Source: Jeotgalibacillus sp. S-D1
Lineage (GTDB): Bacteria; Bacillota; Bacilli; Bacillales; Jeotgalibacillaceae
Direction of reading: 5' to 3'
DNA: 64,000 bases
Assembly (NCBI RefSeq): GCF_004358665.1
Contig: NZ_SMZR01000005.1
Span: 231,352 to 295,351, forward strand
Both the position numbers and the translations under genes were made by a program. The notes under the pieces were generated by a model. It worked only from the letters and a program-made list of their open reading frames with translations, did not search any database and was not told the origin of the DNA. Positions 42,311-51,065 of this stretch are shown here, in pieces (position 1 is the first letter of the stretch; the number at the start of each line of letters is the position of its first letter).

Positions 42311-43399
42311 TTAGTCATCTAAATCATTTTCATTTAGCTCAGTTATAGTATTAATCTTAATTGTTCCAGCAAGAAATGCATTATAAAAATGCTCAAAAAT
42401 TAAGTAGCGTTTCTTTATAGAATTTTTTGAATTTGCTCCCTGTTGATTTAGCCGATCGAACTCTATAAGAATGGGATTTGATTGTAATATATCTAATTTC
42501 CTATTCTCGTATCTCATTACATCAAAGACTGAAAGAAATTCACCAATTTGTTCACTATTCGCATGAGATTTTTCCTTCACAAATAAATAATAAATAGGAA
42601 TAATCGACTTTTGAGATAGAAGAAATTCTTTCCCTTCGAAAATTCTAATCATATTCTCTATAATTAAGTTTACCGAATCTAGAATATGCTCGATTTTAAT
42701 ATTAAAATATTTATATTCATCAATCAAAAGATCTAAATTTTTTTTACTTAAAGAAACAGGTCCTTCTTCTTGTTCAATCAAGATTATCTTAGTAAGTAAT
42801 TCTTCGTATTCATACCTACGATTTTTAAATTGTATCATTTCAAATAACTTATTTGTATTCACAATTTCTTTAATTTTATTATTCAAAAAACTATTTTTTG
42901 ATAATCTTTTTTCAGAATTGTTTAGGTTAACCCCTTCGTTAAGCCTTAAGAACATTTCTCGTATTAATTCTTCATCATCGGTAACTACTTGAACTACATC
43001 AAGAATATATTGGTCAAATTGATTTATTATTTTTGGATATTGAGAAGAGATTTCCTCGTAATATTTACCTGCAAGTTTATCCGATCCATCCTCATATAGC
43101 ACGAAATCCTTTGATAAAGGAAATTTATTCTCAATAAAATCAAAGATACTTTGAATTCTTTGTTTTCCATCTACAATAGAGAAAAAATAACCTTCTTCAG
43201 AAGAAAGTAACCTATGAACATAGAATTTGGGTATATCAAAACTGTTAATTAATGAATCAATGAATAATTGTCTTCCACTTATATCCCATAAACCACTAAC
43301 TCTTTGATATGGTGGATTAAAATTTATTTTTTTTCTTCTTTTGTACCAGTCGAAAATTGTCTGATTAGGTTCTGTTCGTGTGGGTATAATTTCAAACAT
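42311..43399 (-). CDS. DUF262 domain protein (GmrS-like)
   Basis: This 362-residue protein has an N-terminal DUF262 domain at about residues 15-190. Visible marks are NPPYQRVSGLW, FIDSLINSFDIPKFY, FSIVDGKQRIQSIFDF (the ParB/sulfiredoxin-like nucleotide-binding core) and FLRLNEGVNLNNSEKR. The C-terminal half is helical and lacks the DUF1524 HNH nuclease found in GmrSD enzymes, so cutting activity is not evident. The gene follows the FRG-domain gene by 12 bp in a likely two-gene operon. DUF262 proteins often occur in phage defence, which fits this island, but the role is not shown. Confidence 0.85.
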   Translation of the reverse strand: MFEIIPTRTEPNQTIFDWYKRRKKINFNPPYQRVSGLWDISGRQLFIDSLINSFDIPKFYVHRLLSSEEGYFFSIVDGKQRIQSIFDFIENKFPLSKDFVLYEDGSDKLAGKYYEEISSQYPKIINQFDQYILDVVQVVTDDEELIREMFLRLNEGVNLNNSEKRLSKNSFLNNKIKEIVNTNKLFEMIQFKNRRYEYEELLTKIILIEQEEGPVSLSKKNLDLLIDEYKYFNIKIEHILDSVNLIIENMIRIFEGKEFLLSQKSIIPIYYLFVKEKSHANSEQIGEFLSVFDVMRYENRKLDILQSNPILIEFDRLNQQGANSKNSIKKRYLIFEHFYNAFLAGTIKINTITELNENDLDD

Positions 43400-43411
43400 A
43401 GTAATCCCTCC

Positions 43412-44170
43412 CTACAGCTTAAATTCTTTATTTATTTCATTTGATAAATTTTCTAGAGAAGGGTATAGACTATTTTCCCTAATACCTAACATTGCCAATT
43501 CAGTTATAATTTCGTCAATAAAATCTTTATGAACTTCAATACTAGTTAAAAATCCAGATGAATGATCCAATCCTTTTAATGAATAATTCTTTGTTCTAAC
43601 TGGTGATAAAGTAAAAACACCTTTTTGTGCCACTATCCTACTATTGTTTAGTGGTCCTATACAAGCAATTGGCCACCTGTAATGATTCTGTGAATCGAAA
43701 CTAAAGTTTTTATGTATTTCGTTCATGATAATGTTAGGAATTAATTTGGAAGGCTTATCGTACATTTCATTAAACTCATTATTTAATTTATATGGTTCTA
43801 GGCAATATATAACTGCATGATCGTCTCTATGACTTTCATCCCTACTAGTAACAGCAAAAGCTAGAGCAGTTAAAGCATCAGTTGTCCAATCTAACAATCT
43901 TGTAGGAACTCCATAATGTTGCATAACAAATAGCCATTCAAAATATGTGTTTGGCACTTTGTCAAGCATCGGTATAGCTTTTGCTTGAAATCGGTAATAT
44001 AAACTCTCCTCTAACTCAAGACCATGATCTGATCTTAATAACTTCGGCATCAATTTTTCATAGTCTTTGGCTTGCCCTCTAAACCAAAGTAATTCTTTAT
44101 CAGTATAGACCTCTTTAATACGATTTAAAAAATCAACAATAGATTCAATCGGGTCTCCAGACATTTGCAT
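43412..44170 (-). CDS. FRG domain protein
   Basis: This 252-residue protein has the FRG domain (named for Phe-Arg-Gly): LLWFRGQAKDYEKLMPKLLR near 32-51 and MQHYGVPTRLLDWTTDAL near 106-123, followed by ALAFAV. The fold is of unknown activity and is found in abortive-infection and mobile-element genes. I chose ATG 44170 because AGAGGAG lies 7 nt before it; the longer frame to 44236 lacks a site. It is the first gene of a pair with the DUF262 gene. Confidence 0.85.
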   Translation of the reverse strand: MQMSGDPIESIVDFLNRIKEVYTDKELLWFRGQAKDYEKLMPKLLRSDHGLELEESLYYRFQAKAIPMLDKVPNTYFEWLFVMQHYGVPTRLLDWTTDALTALAFAVTSRDESHRDDHAVIYCLEPYKLNNEFNEMYDKPSKLIPNIIMNEIHKNFSFDSQNHYRWPIACIGPLNNSRIVAQKGVFTLSPVRTKNYSLKGLDHSSGFLTSIEVHKDFIDEIITELAMLGIRENSLYPSLENLSNEINKEFKL

Positions 44171-44385
44171 TTGCTTTCTCCTCTTTAAAAGTTTCTTTTT
44201 CCTTATTATAGAAAATGGTCTATTTAAATACAACATAAATTAACATATGAGGAGGAATTATTTTTGCTACGTGAGCGGGTTATGGAGGGGAAAATCAGTT
44301 AGGTAGTGTAAGAAATATTCTTCCCCCGCTGCCTTTACAGAGTTAAATAAATGGCTTAGGTGATATGCCAACTGCTATTCTTTTT

Positions 44386-45114
44386 TTACCAACCCAATCC
44401 ATCTTCATAATTAATATCAAAAACATTATAAAACAAGTTCAATAAATATCCCGCATTTTCTTCCCCGCCACAATAAAAAGGTGACAAAGAAACTGTGATT
44501 AAACGCCATGGGAATAAGTCTCTTAAAGCTTCTAAATTGTCAATTATTTGTTGTTCATCCATTAACTTAACCGCAACTGGTTCAATATTTTCTTCTGCAA
44601 AATAGTCCAAGTCTAAATCAAGTATAAGGTCAGATTCTTCTATTACATCTTTTACTTCTGATGAATTCTTTTTTTCAAGAAATTCTTCAATACTCCAATA
44701 CCTTAAACCGGTATACTTACCCTTATTTAGTATTTCTTTTACTGGCTTCATTTCAGGGTGAGATAAATTCCAGTCTTCAAAATTAAATGGATCTTCGATG
44801 TTAGAGAATTGTGATACATAAATAACTCTATCAATGGTGCCAGTTCCAACTGCCGGCCAAATAAAGTTTTCAATTTTCAATTTTTTTGTTACTTCAAACA
44901 CATCTTCTGAATTTTTCATTTCATGTAAACCTTCGACTTCTAAACCATCCCAAATATCATCTAAATGAGCATCAACATGTACTAAAATTGCATTAGGCTT
45001 CAACTTTCCAGCTCTTTTCTGTAATTCCCATACAGGAAATGCCCAATTGTGATCTCTTACTATGAAAATGTTTTTATCTGAAAAATAAACTCTGAAATCT
45101 TCAGGAATTATCAT
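44386..45114 (-). CDS. UPF0489 family protein (arginase-like fold)
   Basis: This 242-residue protein of the UPF0489 family carries two arginase-like metal motifs, VHVDAHLDD near 44-52 and LDLDLDYFAE near 162-171. A hydrolase that acts on a guanidine- or amide-like bond is thus plausible, but no substrate is known. I chose ATG 45114 because AGAGG is 9 nt upstream; a longer frame starts at a TTG at 45144. It stands alone between the FRG pair and the HEPN gene. Role in the island unclear. Confidence 0.8.
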   Translation of the reverse strand: MIIPEDFRVYFSDKNIFIVRDHNWAFPVWELQKRAGKLKPNAILVHVDAHLDDIWDGLEVEGLHEMKNSEDVFEVTKKLKIENFIWPAVGTGTIDRVIYVSQFSNIEDPFNFEDWNLSHPEMKPVKEILNKGKYTGLRYWSIEEFLEKKNSSEVKDVIEESDLILDLDLDYFAEENIEPVAVKLMDEQQIIDNLEALRDLFPWRLITVSLSPFYCGGEENAGYLLNLFYNVFDINYEDGLGW

Positions 45115-45144
45115 CTTTATTACCTCTCTTTTATGATTATTCAA

Positions 45145-45365
45145 ATAATTTTATCACTCAGTAAATATTAATACTCAAACATTTCAAATTACTTGATTTT
45201 CATTCAGTTCTATAGGAACTGATATTAAATCCATCCATTTTATTATCTACCCGCTCTTTAGCTGGGGATTCTTATAACAATAGTACCATAATAAGTAAAA
45301 TTACCCTTATTTTATTGAAAGCAACAATCTTTACGAAAAGAGCCTAATTAAAAGAAGCCCTTCTA
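45145..45365. other. Spacer with terminator of the HEPN gene
   Basis: AAGCCC and a TCTAC/GTAGA stem at 45356-45382 form a hairpin that overlaps the stop of the HEPN gene. The remaining bases are AT-rich and hold no gene. Confidence 0.4.
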
Positions 45366-46865
45366 CTAAGTAGATGGGCTTTCAAAAACTGAACTTTGAG
45401 CCTTGCTCTTGTACCTGTAAATGGAACGTAATCTTTTAAAGGAGTCTTCTTCAGGAACACCTAATTCTTTTAGAATATAAATCAACATAATGCCTTTTAA
45501 CTGATGAGTTTCAAATGGTAAATTTTCTAAATTTTTAACTACTTCGTCGTATCTTTCTTCATCTAAATGTGTAAGGTAATTTCTTCGTTTGACTATAATA
45601 CTAATAAAATCATCTACTTCATTCTGATCACCTAAAATATATCTTGTTGTTGTAGGATTTAGGTTACTTATTAAAGATTCTATTCGCTCTTTAAGAGAAA
45701 AAGTATCAGGGTTCGACGTTCTGTTTTCAATTAATGTTGCAAATTTCTCATCAAAATCTTTTCTTAAAATTTTTAGTAATTTTCTTCTTTCCGAAACATA
45801 TTTATCTCTTTCATCCTTAGTCAAAAGTTTCTCACCAGAAAATCGTCTATGAAAGATCTCAGCTGTTTGAACAACGTTTAAGAATTTATTTTCAGCATAC
45901 ATTGAAGTGTAGTGGTCACTATTAATAAAATCGACTAATACTTTAAGATCATCTTCTTTTTCATGCCATAATGTGATTAATTTTGAAAAATCTTCAATCT
46001 CAGGAAGTGGCAATAATATTTTGCTCCTGGTTAACTTTGTTCCTTTATAGTCCCCTTGCTGTCTATGAAACACTTTAAATTTCTTTCTATACTGCTCTCC
46101 ATTAATTTTCTTTTGATCATATTCTCCATAAATATTTAAACTTTCAAAATAAAGAGGCGCTCCGATGAGAAGAGTAAGTAAGCTTTTAAGAGAATTTATT
46201 TTTTCAATAAACCACTCAAGAGAATTCATATCTTGGTCTTTGGTAATTTCATATTGGAACAAAAATTTATGATTGTACACTTGGTTTCGCTCTTCTGTAC
46301 CAGTTATATTTATGAAATAATTTTCTTTTAACGTTGTACCAAATTTGTCGAGTGGCCACTCCAATAAATTTTGTTTTATTGTTTTGAAATCTATAGTTTG
46401 GGAAAAAATCTGTTCATTATCTTCTGTAAAAACAATATCGGTATTTATTCTATTAATTTCAGACCAGAGGCCTAAATCATTTGTTGAAAAAGTAATAAAT
46501 TTAAATTTATGGTCATGATTTATAAATTCAGTACCGGCTATTGCATTTTCTGCTTCGTACTTTTCAACACTGATACCATTGAATCTTGATTTGGTATTTA
46601 TTTTGTAACAATTAAGTAATGTAATTCTTTCCCCAGATTCAGCAATGCCATAAATTGTTGGATAATTTGAAGAAGTGTTTGAAGTGAAAGCACTAATCAG
46701 AGACTGTTCCACATCCTCTAACGTGCCTACGAGATCAAGTTCAATTTTATTCTGTGAGAAATTCAGTGTACCTATTATATTTAGCTCATCTTCTTCTAAA
46801 CCCCATCTACCCCTTAATTGAAAGTTTTCAAATAAAGATCTGTCTTTTAGTTTTTTCTCTGCCAT
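45366..46865 (-). CDS. apeA: ApeA-like anti-phage HEPN protein
   Basis: This 499-residue protein has an N-terminal beta-rich ApeA-type domain (about 15-300; GRWGLEEDELNIIGTLNF and IELDLVGTLEDV are typical) and a C-terminal helical HEPN domain whose RNase motif R-x4-H is seen as RRNYLTH near residue 434. ApeA was found as a single-gene defence system in which the HEPN RNase stops phage growth. No partner gene is required. A lone gene in an AT-rich island beside decayed mobile genes fits. The symbol is by family resemblance. Confidence 0.75.
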   Translation of the reverse strand: MAEKKLKDRSLFENFQLRGRWGLEEDELNIIGTLNFSQNKIELDLVGTLEDVEQSLISAFTSNTSSNYPTIYGIAESGERITLLNCYKINTKSRFNGISVEKYEAENAIAGTEFINHDHKFKFITFSTNDLGLWSEINRINTDIVFTEDNEQIFSQTIDFKTIKQNLLEWPLDKFGTTLKENYFINITGTEERNQVYNHKFLFQYEITKDQDMNSLEWFIEKINSLKSLLTLLIGAPLYFESLNIYGEYDQKKINGEQYRKKFKVFHRQQGDYKGTKLTRSKILLPLPEIEDFSKLITLWHEKEDDLKVLVDFINSDHYTSMYAENKFLNVVQTAEIFHRRFSGEKLLTKDERDKYVSERRKLLKILRKDFDEKFATLIENRTSNPDTFSLKERIESLISNLNPTTTRYILGDQNEVDDFISIIVKRRNYLTHLDEERYDEVVKNLENLPFETHQLKGIMLIYILKELGVPEEDSFKRLRSIYRYKSKAQSSVFESPST

Positions 46866-47062
46866 CAGCTCAATCCCCTCGAATTCAAAATAAATCCCTA
46901 TAAATTATATTATATTAATTTTATTTACAATAAAAATCTTTTTTTACAAAAAAGGTAAATTTTTTAATAATACAAGGGTTCTCACCAACACCAAGGATTT
47001 CACCCTTAGCGTGGGAAATGTGATGAAAAGTTGGAGCTACCCTTATTTTGCGTTTGGAATAT

Positions 47063-47095
47063 AAAAAAGTCGGTCCTTTAAGAACCGACTTTTTT
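47063..47095. terminator. Bidirectional terminator
   Basis: AAAAGTCGGT pairs with ACCGACTTTT around a short loop, directly after the 47127-47489 gene on the minus strand. A-run and T-run on both sides. Confidence 0.8.
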
Positions 47096-47126
47096 CATTT
47101 TGCTTATTGTGTGTTTAAGCTCACCT

Positions 47127-47489
47127 TTACTTTAAGTATACTTTTTTCGCAAATTTAGTATAAATAGATGTTGTTTTATTGCGCAGTATTCTTATACTGC
47201 GTAGCAAACGATCTTGATATTCATCACTCTTATTCAAAGGGGTGTTATTACAAATTAATGATTTCAGAAACCACCTGTTCAGTTGAATAACAGCAACTAG
47301 ATTTGCACGAGCAAGAATTAACTCACCGATTGTGATCATCAATCCTTTATCAATCAATATTTTTAAGGTTTTAGATAGCTCGATTTGCCATTAAAGTATA
47401 GCAATATCTAGTTTATCTGGAACAGATTCTGGCACTATACCTAGCGCTTGTTTCCAAATGAGAGCCACATCGTTCGTGAGTTTGACCAT
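47127..47489 (-). pseudogene. Hypothetical gene with an in-frame TAA
   Basis: One continuous frame runs from ATG 47489 (MVKLTNDVALIWKQ) to the stop at 47127, about 120 codons, broken only by a TAA at 47391-47393 after residue 32. The downstream part (WQIELSKTLKILIDKG to FAKKVYLK) keeps a natural composition, so the stop looks recent or read-through. It follows the gene at 47513 by 23 bp as a second cistron. Function unknown. A degraded copy of its 3' end may lie at 48130-48215. Confidence 0.5.
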
Positions 47490-47512
47490 TACATCATATC
47501 GCTCTATTCTTT

Positions 47513-47860
47513 CTATTTATTAGCCTTATAAATAGCGTCAAACAATTTAGCTGCCGATAATTTGCTTAATTCAACATTCCTTGCTAGTTTAGCCCTCGCG
47601 TGTTTACGAACAAACACATTCGCATTATAGGCGTCTAAGCCCTTTTCCAAAATTAAGTATTGATACAATTTTTCACAAGGAGAATAAATAAACTTCTCAT
47701 TTTGGAAGGCAATCATTGCTCGCTCTCGGTCAATATCACATACCTTCATCAAAACGCGCAGAATTTCATCATCCTTGACCTTTGCTTCATATAACGCGGC
47801 AGTCATAAGTTTTATCTCAACATTGCCAATAAGAGGTTCTTCTAAAAATCTAGAATACAT
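47513..47860 (-). CDS. Hypothetical protein, 115 residues
   Basis: This is a helical, charged protein without signal or membrane segments, beginning MYSRFLEEPLIGN. I chose ATG 47860 because AGGGAGG is 8 nt upstream; longer frames lack a site. It is first in a two-gene unit with the broken gene at 47127-47489, an arrangement seen in toxin-antitoxin or small phage-resistance pairs, but nothing in the sequence proves this. Not recognised. Confidence 0.55.
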   Translation of the reverse strand: MYSRFLEEPLIGNVEIKLMTAALYEAKVKDDEILRVLMKVCDIDRERAMIAFQNEKFIYSPCEKLYQYLILEKGLDAYNANVFVRKHARAKLARNVELSKLSAAKLFDAIYKANK

Positions 47861-48331
47861 GTTCATTCCCTCCCTAAAAATAACTAATGATTTAATGATA
47901 TTTTTGGTATGTGACTTCAGCATCTTAAATAATAGTACCGTATATCATTGCATCTTTTTAATATTAGACTTCTAGCTATTCAACAACACAATTCTGCAAA
48001 ATTAGTTAAATTCCTTCTTTTCCCATAAATAAATAAATAATTAATAATAAAAATTTATCCATTAAAATATAAGAATATTTTTAATCAACGACCTAGCCTG
48101 ATTGTCGAAAAACTACTAGCGATAAATAAAACTTCTTTACTTTAAAGTACATTTTTTCAAATACGATATTATTTACTGCACAGTAAGAGTCTACTACGCA
48201 GTAAAGAATGACCGAGGTTTTTTTAAATTCACATTACTGCTCCTTTAGTTTAACATTAATTTCCTTTTCGTTTACATAGAAAAAAGCATTCCTTTTGAAG
48301 GAATGCACTCTTGAAAAAATGCATAATTAAA
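47861..48331. other. AT-rich stretch with a degraded duplicate
   Basis: No intact gene. 48130-48215 (CTTTACTTTAAAG to GCAGTAAAG) resembles the 3' end of the 47127 gene (47127-47215), including the CGCAGTA inverted repeats, but carries stops; it is probably a decayed paralogue. A small hairpin GCATTCC/GGAATGC lies at about 48288-48306. Confidence 0.35.
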
Positions 48332-48379
48332 AGAAAAGACCTTTTGTAAGTCCCCCTAAACTTACAAAAGGTCTTTTCT
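48332..48379. repeat. 20-bp perfect inverted repeat, terminator-like
   Basis: The arms 48332-48351 and 48360-48379 pair perfectly across an 8-nt loop and contain AAAAGACC/GGTCTTTT. A diverged copy in the same orientation follows the integrase fragment at 51816-51863. The two could mark the ends of a decayed element or simply be related terminators. Confidence 0.6.
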
Positions 48380-48474
48380 GGAGGAAAGTTGAAAAATTGA
48401 TAAGAAAAAAAGGGAATAGAAAATTTTTGTAGAATAAGTTATTGTTTCAAAAATTGATTAAAGAAGGATATGTC

Positions 48475-48768
48475 TTGAAAAAAATTTTTTGTTGCTGCTG
48501 CCTGTCTTATTTATGTTTGCATTGCCTTATCTCGCAGGTGCCGAAGAATTGACGCAAGTACAATTAAAGGAATTGGAAGCCGGTATGGACATATGTAAAG
48601 TTAGTAACCGATGATGGATACTACCGCAATTGTTATCGTGGCTATTACAGTATGCTTCAAGGACATTTTCGTTTAGGTGCAAGAGAAATAAACGTACAAC
48701 ATCATTATCCGTGGATTTCATTTAATGTAGCGTACGGAGGTACTTATTCTTGTAACAGAGGGTGGTAA
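48475..48768 (+). pseudogene. Secreted bacteriocin-like peptide gene with two frameshifts
   Basis: After an AAGGA site, a TTG start and A7 run, one frame gives a clear signal peptide (FLLLLPVLFMFALPYLAGA) then EELTQVQLKELEAG. A shift at about 48600 leads to a Tyr/His/Cys-rich mature part with GYYRNCYRGYYSM and GGTYSCNRGW, ending at TAA 48766. One base added to the A-run and one shift at 48600 would make a protein of about 95 residues. Cys pairs and size suggest a class II-type bacteriocin or a small secreted toxin. The small membrane protein next to it could be immunity. Confidence 0.5.
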
Positions 48769-48769
48769 T

Positions 48770-48928
48770 GTGAACGCTGTAACGCAATTTGACTCAAAAA
48801 TGTTATTTTCTTTTATCTGTTTAGGGTTTGTTATTATTTCTTCGCTTTTGTTTTTTGTTTACCCACCATCGGGAATTGTTTTAGGAGTTGTAGGAGTGTT
48901 CTCTTCAATAGGGTCAATAGGTCAATAA
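48770..48928 (+). CDS. Small hydrophobic membrane protein, possible immunity protein
   Basis: A 52-residue frame starts at GTG right after the stop of the secreted-peptide gene (TAATGTG). GAGGGTGG precedes it. Residues 12-31 and 35-50 are hydrophobic, so one or two membrane helices are likely. Two-gene units of secreted peptide and tiny membrane protein are typical of bacteriocin immunity, but no family is recognised. The 48929-49070 spacer has another AAGGAGG followed by a hydrophobic frame with no normal start codon. Confidence 0.5.
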   Translation: MNAVTQFDSKMLFSFICLGFVIISSLLFFVYPPSGIVLGVVGVFSSIGSIGQ

Positions 48929-49070
48929 AAACTTCTAAGGAGGTATTACAAAAAAGATTTCTATAACTTCTTTATATGTGCTAATTTTATTTAGTTCATC
49001 ATTCCTTTTCTTTTTGACAAATATCAGAATTTTCTGAAGTAAAAGAATCAAATCAAAGGAGGAAAAGAAA

Positions 49071-49403
49071 ATGAAAAAAAAAATACCTAGCTTTGATGAT
49101 GTAGCTTCTGACGCTGGGAACAGGCCAAGTTTTGTAGACCGTGTGAAAGAACATACGGAACAACGAGAAGCTGAAAAAAAACTTTCTGAAGTAAAGGTAG
49201 ACGGCCTTCAGAAGAATAAATTGGATCTTATAACCCTTAAAGATCAGCTATCCTCTACTCTTACAAACTCTTTTATCGATAAAGTCATTGTACATTCATC
49301 TGATGGGATACCTATAACTCCTGAATGGATCCAAAAACAACTTGAAAATCTTATAGACATTAAGGAAACCGTAAGGAAAAGATTAAATAAGGACCAGGAT
49401 TAA
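49071..49403 (+). CDS. Hypothetical protein, 110 residues
   Basis: This is a soluble, charged, helical protein beginning MKKKIPSFDDVAS with an AAAGGAGG site in front, so it is probably made. The N-terminal third is rich in Lys/Glu and the C-terminus (IQKQLENLIDIKETVRKRL) could form a coiled coil. It follows the bacteriocin-like unit on the same strand. No family recognised. Confidence 0.6.
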   Translation: MKKKIPSFDDVASDAGNRPSFVDRVKEHTEQREAEKKLSEVKVDGLQKNKLDLITLKDQLSSTLTNSFIDKVIVHSSDGIPITPEWIQKQLENLIDIKETVRKRLNKDQD

Positions 49404-49430
49404 ATATAAAAGTAAATAAAAGTCACGTCA

Positions 49431-49660
49431 GGGATAGGTTATTTATTAACTTATCCCCTTTTTTATTTATTTTTACTTTCTTTTACCCTTTTAGACATGT
49501 TTTTTATAAAATCTTACTAATTCTATTAAAGCTACCCGTTAGTTTAAGTACAACACTTAACAAACTAACCTTCCGGGAGATGCATATACGCGTTAAGTAC
49601 ATCTTTTCACTATCTTTTAGGTATTTAAAAAGAAGAACCCAGGCAGTAGGGTTCTTTTAA
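49431..49660 (+). terminator. Two terminators downstream of the 110-residue gene
   Basis: GGGATAGG and CTTATCCC around TTATTTATTAA with a T-run lie at 49433-49470. AGAACCC (49634-49640) pairs with GGGTTCT (49649-49655) and is followed by TTTT. The sequence between them shows no gene. Confidence 0.6.
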
Positions 49661-49804
49661 TACATCTCTAATTTTCATTAGCATACCCATACAGAGTAAA
49701 ATGTTTGTCATCGCAATATTTGTTAGAAAGAAGGAGTTTCCAGGATTGGTGACAAATAATATAAACAATAACCTTTTGCTGTAAAAAAATTGGGAGTTTT
49801 CGTT

Positions 49805-50098
49805 ATGAAAAAAGCCGTTAAGAAGGATAATGAAGGAAAGGAAATGAGTAAGTTATATAAACTTGCTTTCATGCTTGTGGCAGTCAGCATATTCATGCTC
49901 ACATTCCGTTATATTGATAACCAGACAATGAGTGATTGGAAAAAACTCTCAGGAATTGTACTCATCATTGCTCTGGTTTGTATCATGGGAACATTTGCTG
50001 AAAAAATGGGGAAACGCTATCAACCAAGAAACGCACTTGTAATAGGGTTTATAGCGTGCTACTGCATATTTTATTTATATCTATTAAATAAAATATAA
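49805..50098 (+). CDS. Hypothetical membrane protein, 97 residues
   Basis: This protein has three hydrophobic segments (about 22-38, 52-68 and 80-95), a Lys-rich N-terminus, and the positive-inside pattern suggests a cytosolic N-terminus. GGGAG lies 9 nt before the ATG I chose; the longer frame from 49790 begins at TTG on top of that site. No family recognised. Confidence 0.6.
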   Translation: MKKAVKKDNEGKEMSKLYKLAFMLVAVSIFMLTFRYIDNQTMSDWKKLSGIVLIIALVCIMGTFAEKMGKRYQPRNALVIGFIACYCIFYLYLLNKI

Positions 50099-50205
50099 TT
50101 TTAGCAACAGAAAGAAAAACAGCCCTCAACACAAGGCTTTTTTTTCAATTATCATATTTTTTTTTAGCCGGATGTAAGCCTCCTCTGCCAGTAGAATGCT
50201 GCCGA

Positions 50206-50460
50206 TTAATGATAGATCTCCTTTAAGATAATCTTCATGATTTCATAGGCAGTTGAATCAAGATCTCCATTTCGATTTTCTACAGAATAGTCACATGATC
50301 CTTGGATCGCATAATCAAGATCCGCACGATCTTATCTGACCTTAATCTCTTCCCGATCCCGCCCTTGTGGAAGCATTCTTGCTTCCAGGTCACTTCTTGA
50401 TGTATGAATATATATGCTCACCACTTGTCAATCGCATCATATGCTTGCAAATGTATACTG
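50206..50460 (-). pseudogene. Decayed P-loop/AAA-like kinase fragment
   Basis: A frame ending at TAA 50206 reads SDLEARMLPQGRDREEIKVR, then an in-frame TAA, then DRADLDYAIQGSCDYSVEN and TAYEIMKIILKEIYH. Upstream pieces (LQAYDAIDKW) are in another frame. The pattern recalls the C-terminal half of small nucleotide kinase-like AAA proteins, but the N-terminal P-loop is gone. Non-functional. Confidence 0.4.
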
Positions 50461-50514
50461 GAGAAAAGACACCCTCCCTAAATTCGGATCATATAAAAAT
50501 CTTCACTAAAGACA

Positions 50515-50543
50515 AACTCCTGACAATCGTCAGGAGTTATTTT
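50515..50543 (+). terminator. Terminator hairpin
   Basis: AACTCCTGAC (50515-50524) pairs with GTCAGGAGTT (50529-50538) with a following T-run. No intact gene precedes it. Confidence 0.7.
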
Positions 50544-50687
50544 TATCCTTTGCGATTCTTTATTGAGGACAGTACAATTAAATAGCAAGGTAATTTTATG
50601 TTCTCAAGGAATAATGAGGAGGTTTAACAGAGCAAGTGGCAGTTCGTGGTAAAATAAAGATAAGAAAAAACAAAAGAGACAGACCAG

Positions 50688-50849
50688 ATGGAACTGATCT
50701 ATCCCTTCGTTTCAAGTCGTGGAGGACTTGAATAATATTGTGCTCCAAATGGAACTCTTCCTAATTTCTATTATGAACCATTTGACATGATATGTGAAGG
50801 ATGGACAAGCAATTTGGGTAGCTTCTCTTTGCGTTTTAGAAAGGAGTAG
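50688..50849 (+). pseudogene. Small frame broken by one TAA
   Basis: ATG 50688 reads MELIYPFVSSRGGLE, then TAA at 50733-50735, then continues in the same frame as YCAPNGTLPNFYYEPFDM to a TAG at 50847. The second part looks like real protein. It is the third small gene in this island with a lone TAA. Family unknown; low certainty. Confidence 0.35.
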
Positions 50850-50855
50850 AAGCTC

Positions 50856-50987
50856 ATGCTAAACGTACATTTTAATTTCACCATCAACTTAAGTTTGGAC
50901 TTAAGGCAAATAAATCCTCTGCATCCGTTTTTTCAGTTTGCTGTTATTACAGCTAGTTTTCTTATTAAATTGTTTTTGGGTAGCTAG
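50856..50987 (+). CDS. Small protein, 43 residues
   Basis: AAAGGAG lies about 9 nt before ATG 50856. The product begins MLNVHFNFTINLSLDLRQIN and ends in a hydrophobic stretch (FAVITASFLIKLFLG), so it may insert in the membrane. No family recognised. The 50988-51060 stretch has no gene. Confidence 0.4.
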   Translation: MLNVHFNFTINLSLDLRQINPLHPFFQFAVITASFLIKLFLGS

Positions 50988-51065
50988 TTCTATTTTTACA
51001 TGATTAATATTTTGATACATTATAAATTTCACTTTTCGCGTAAAGAATCTAAGTTAGATTAAAAA

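Noticed and set aside
48929..49070. Second small secreted peptide after AAGGAGG
   Set aside because: A hydrophobic frame exists, but it has no ATG, GTG or TTG start near the ribosome site.
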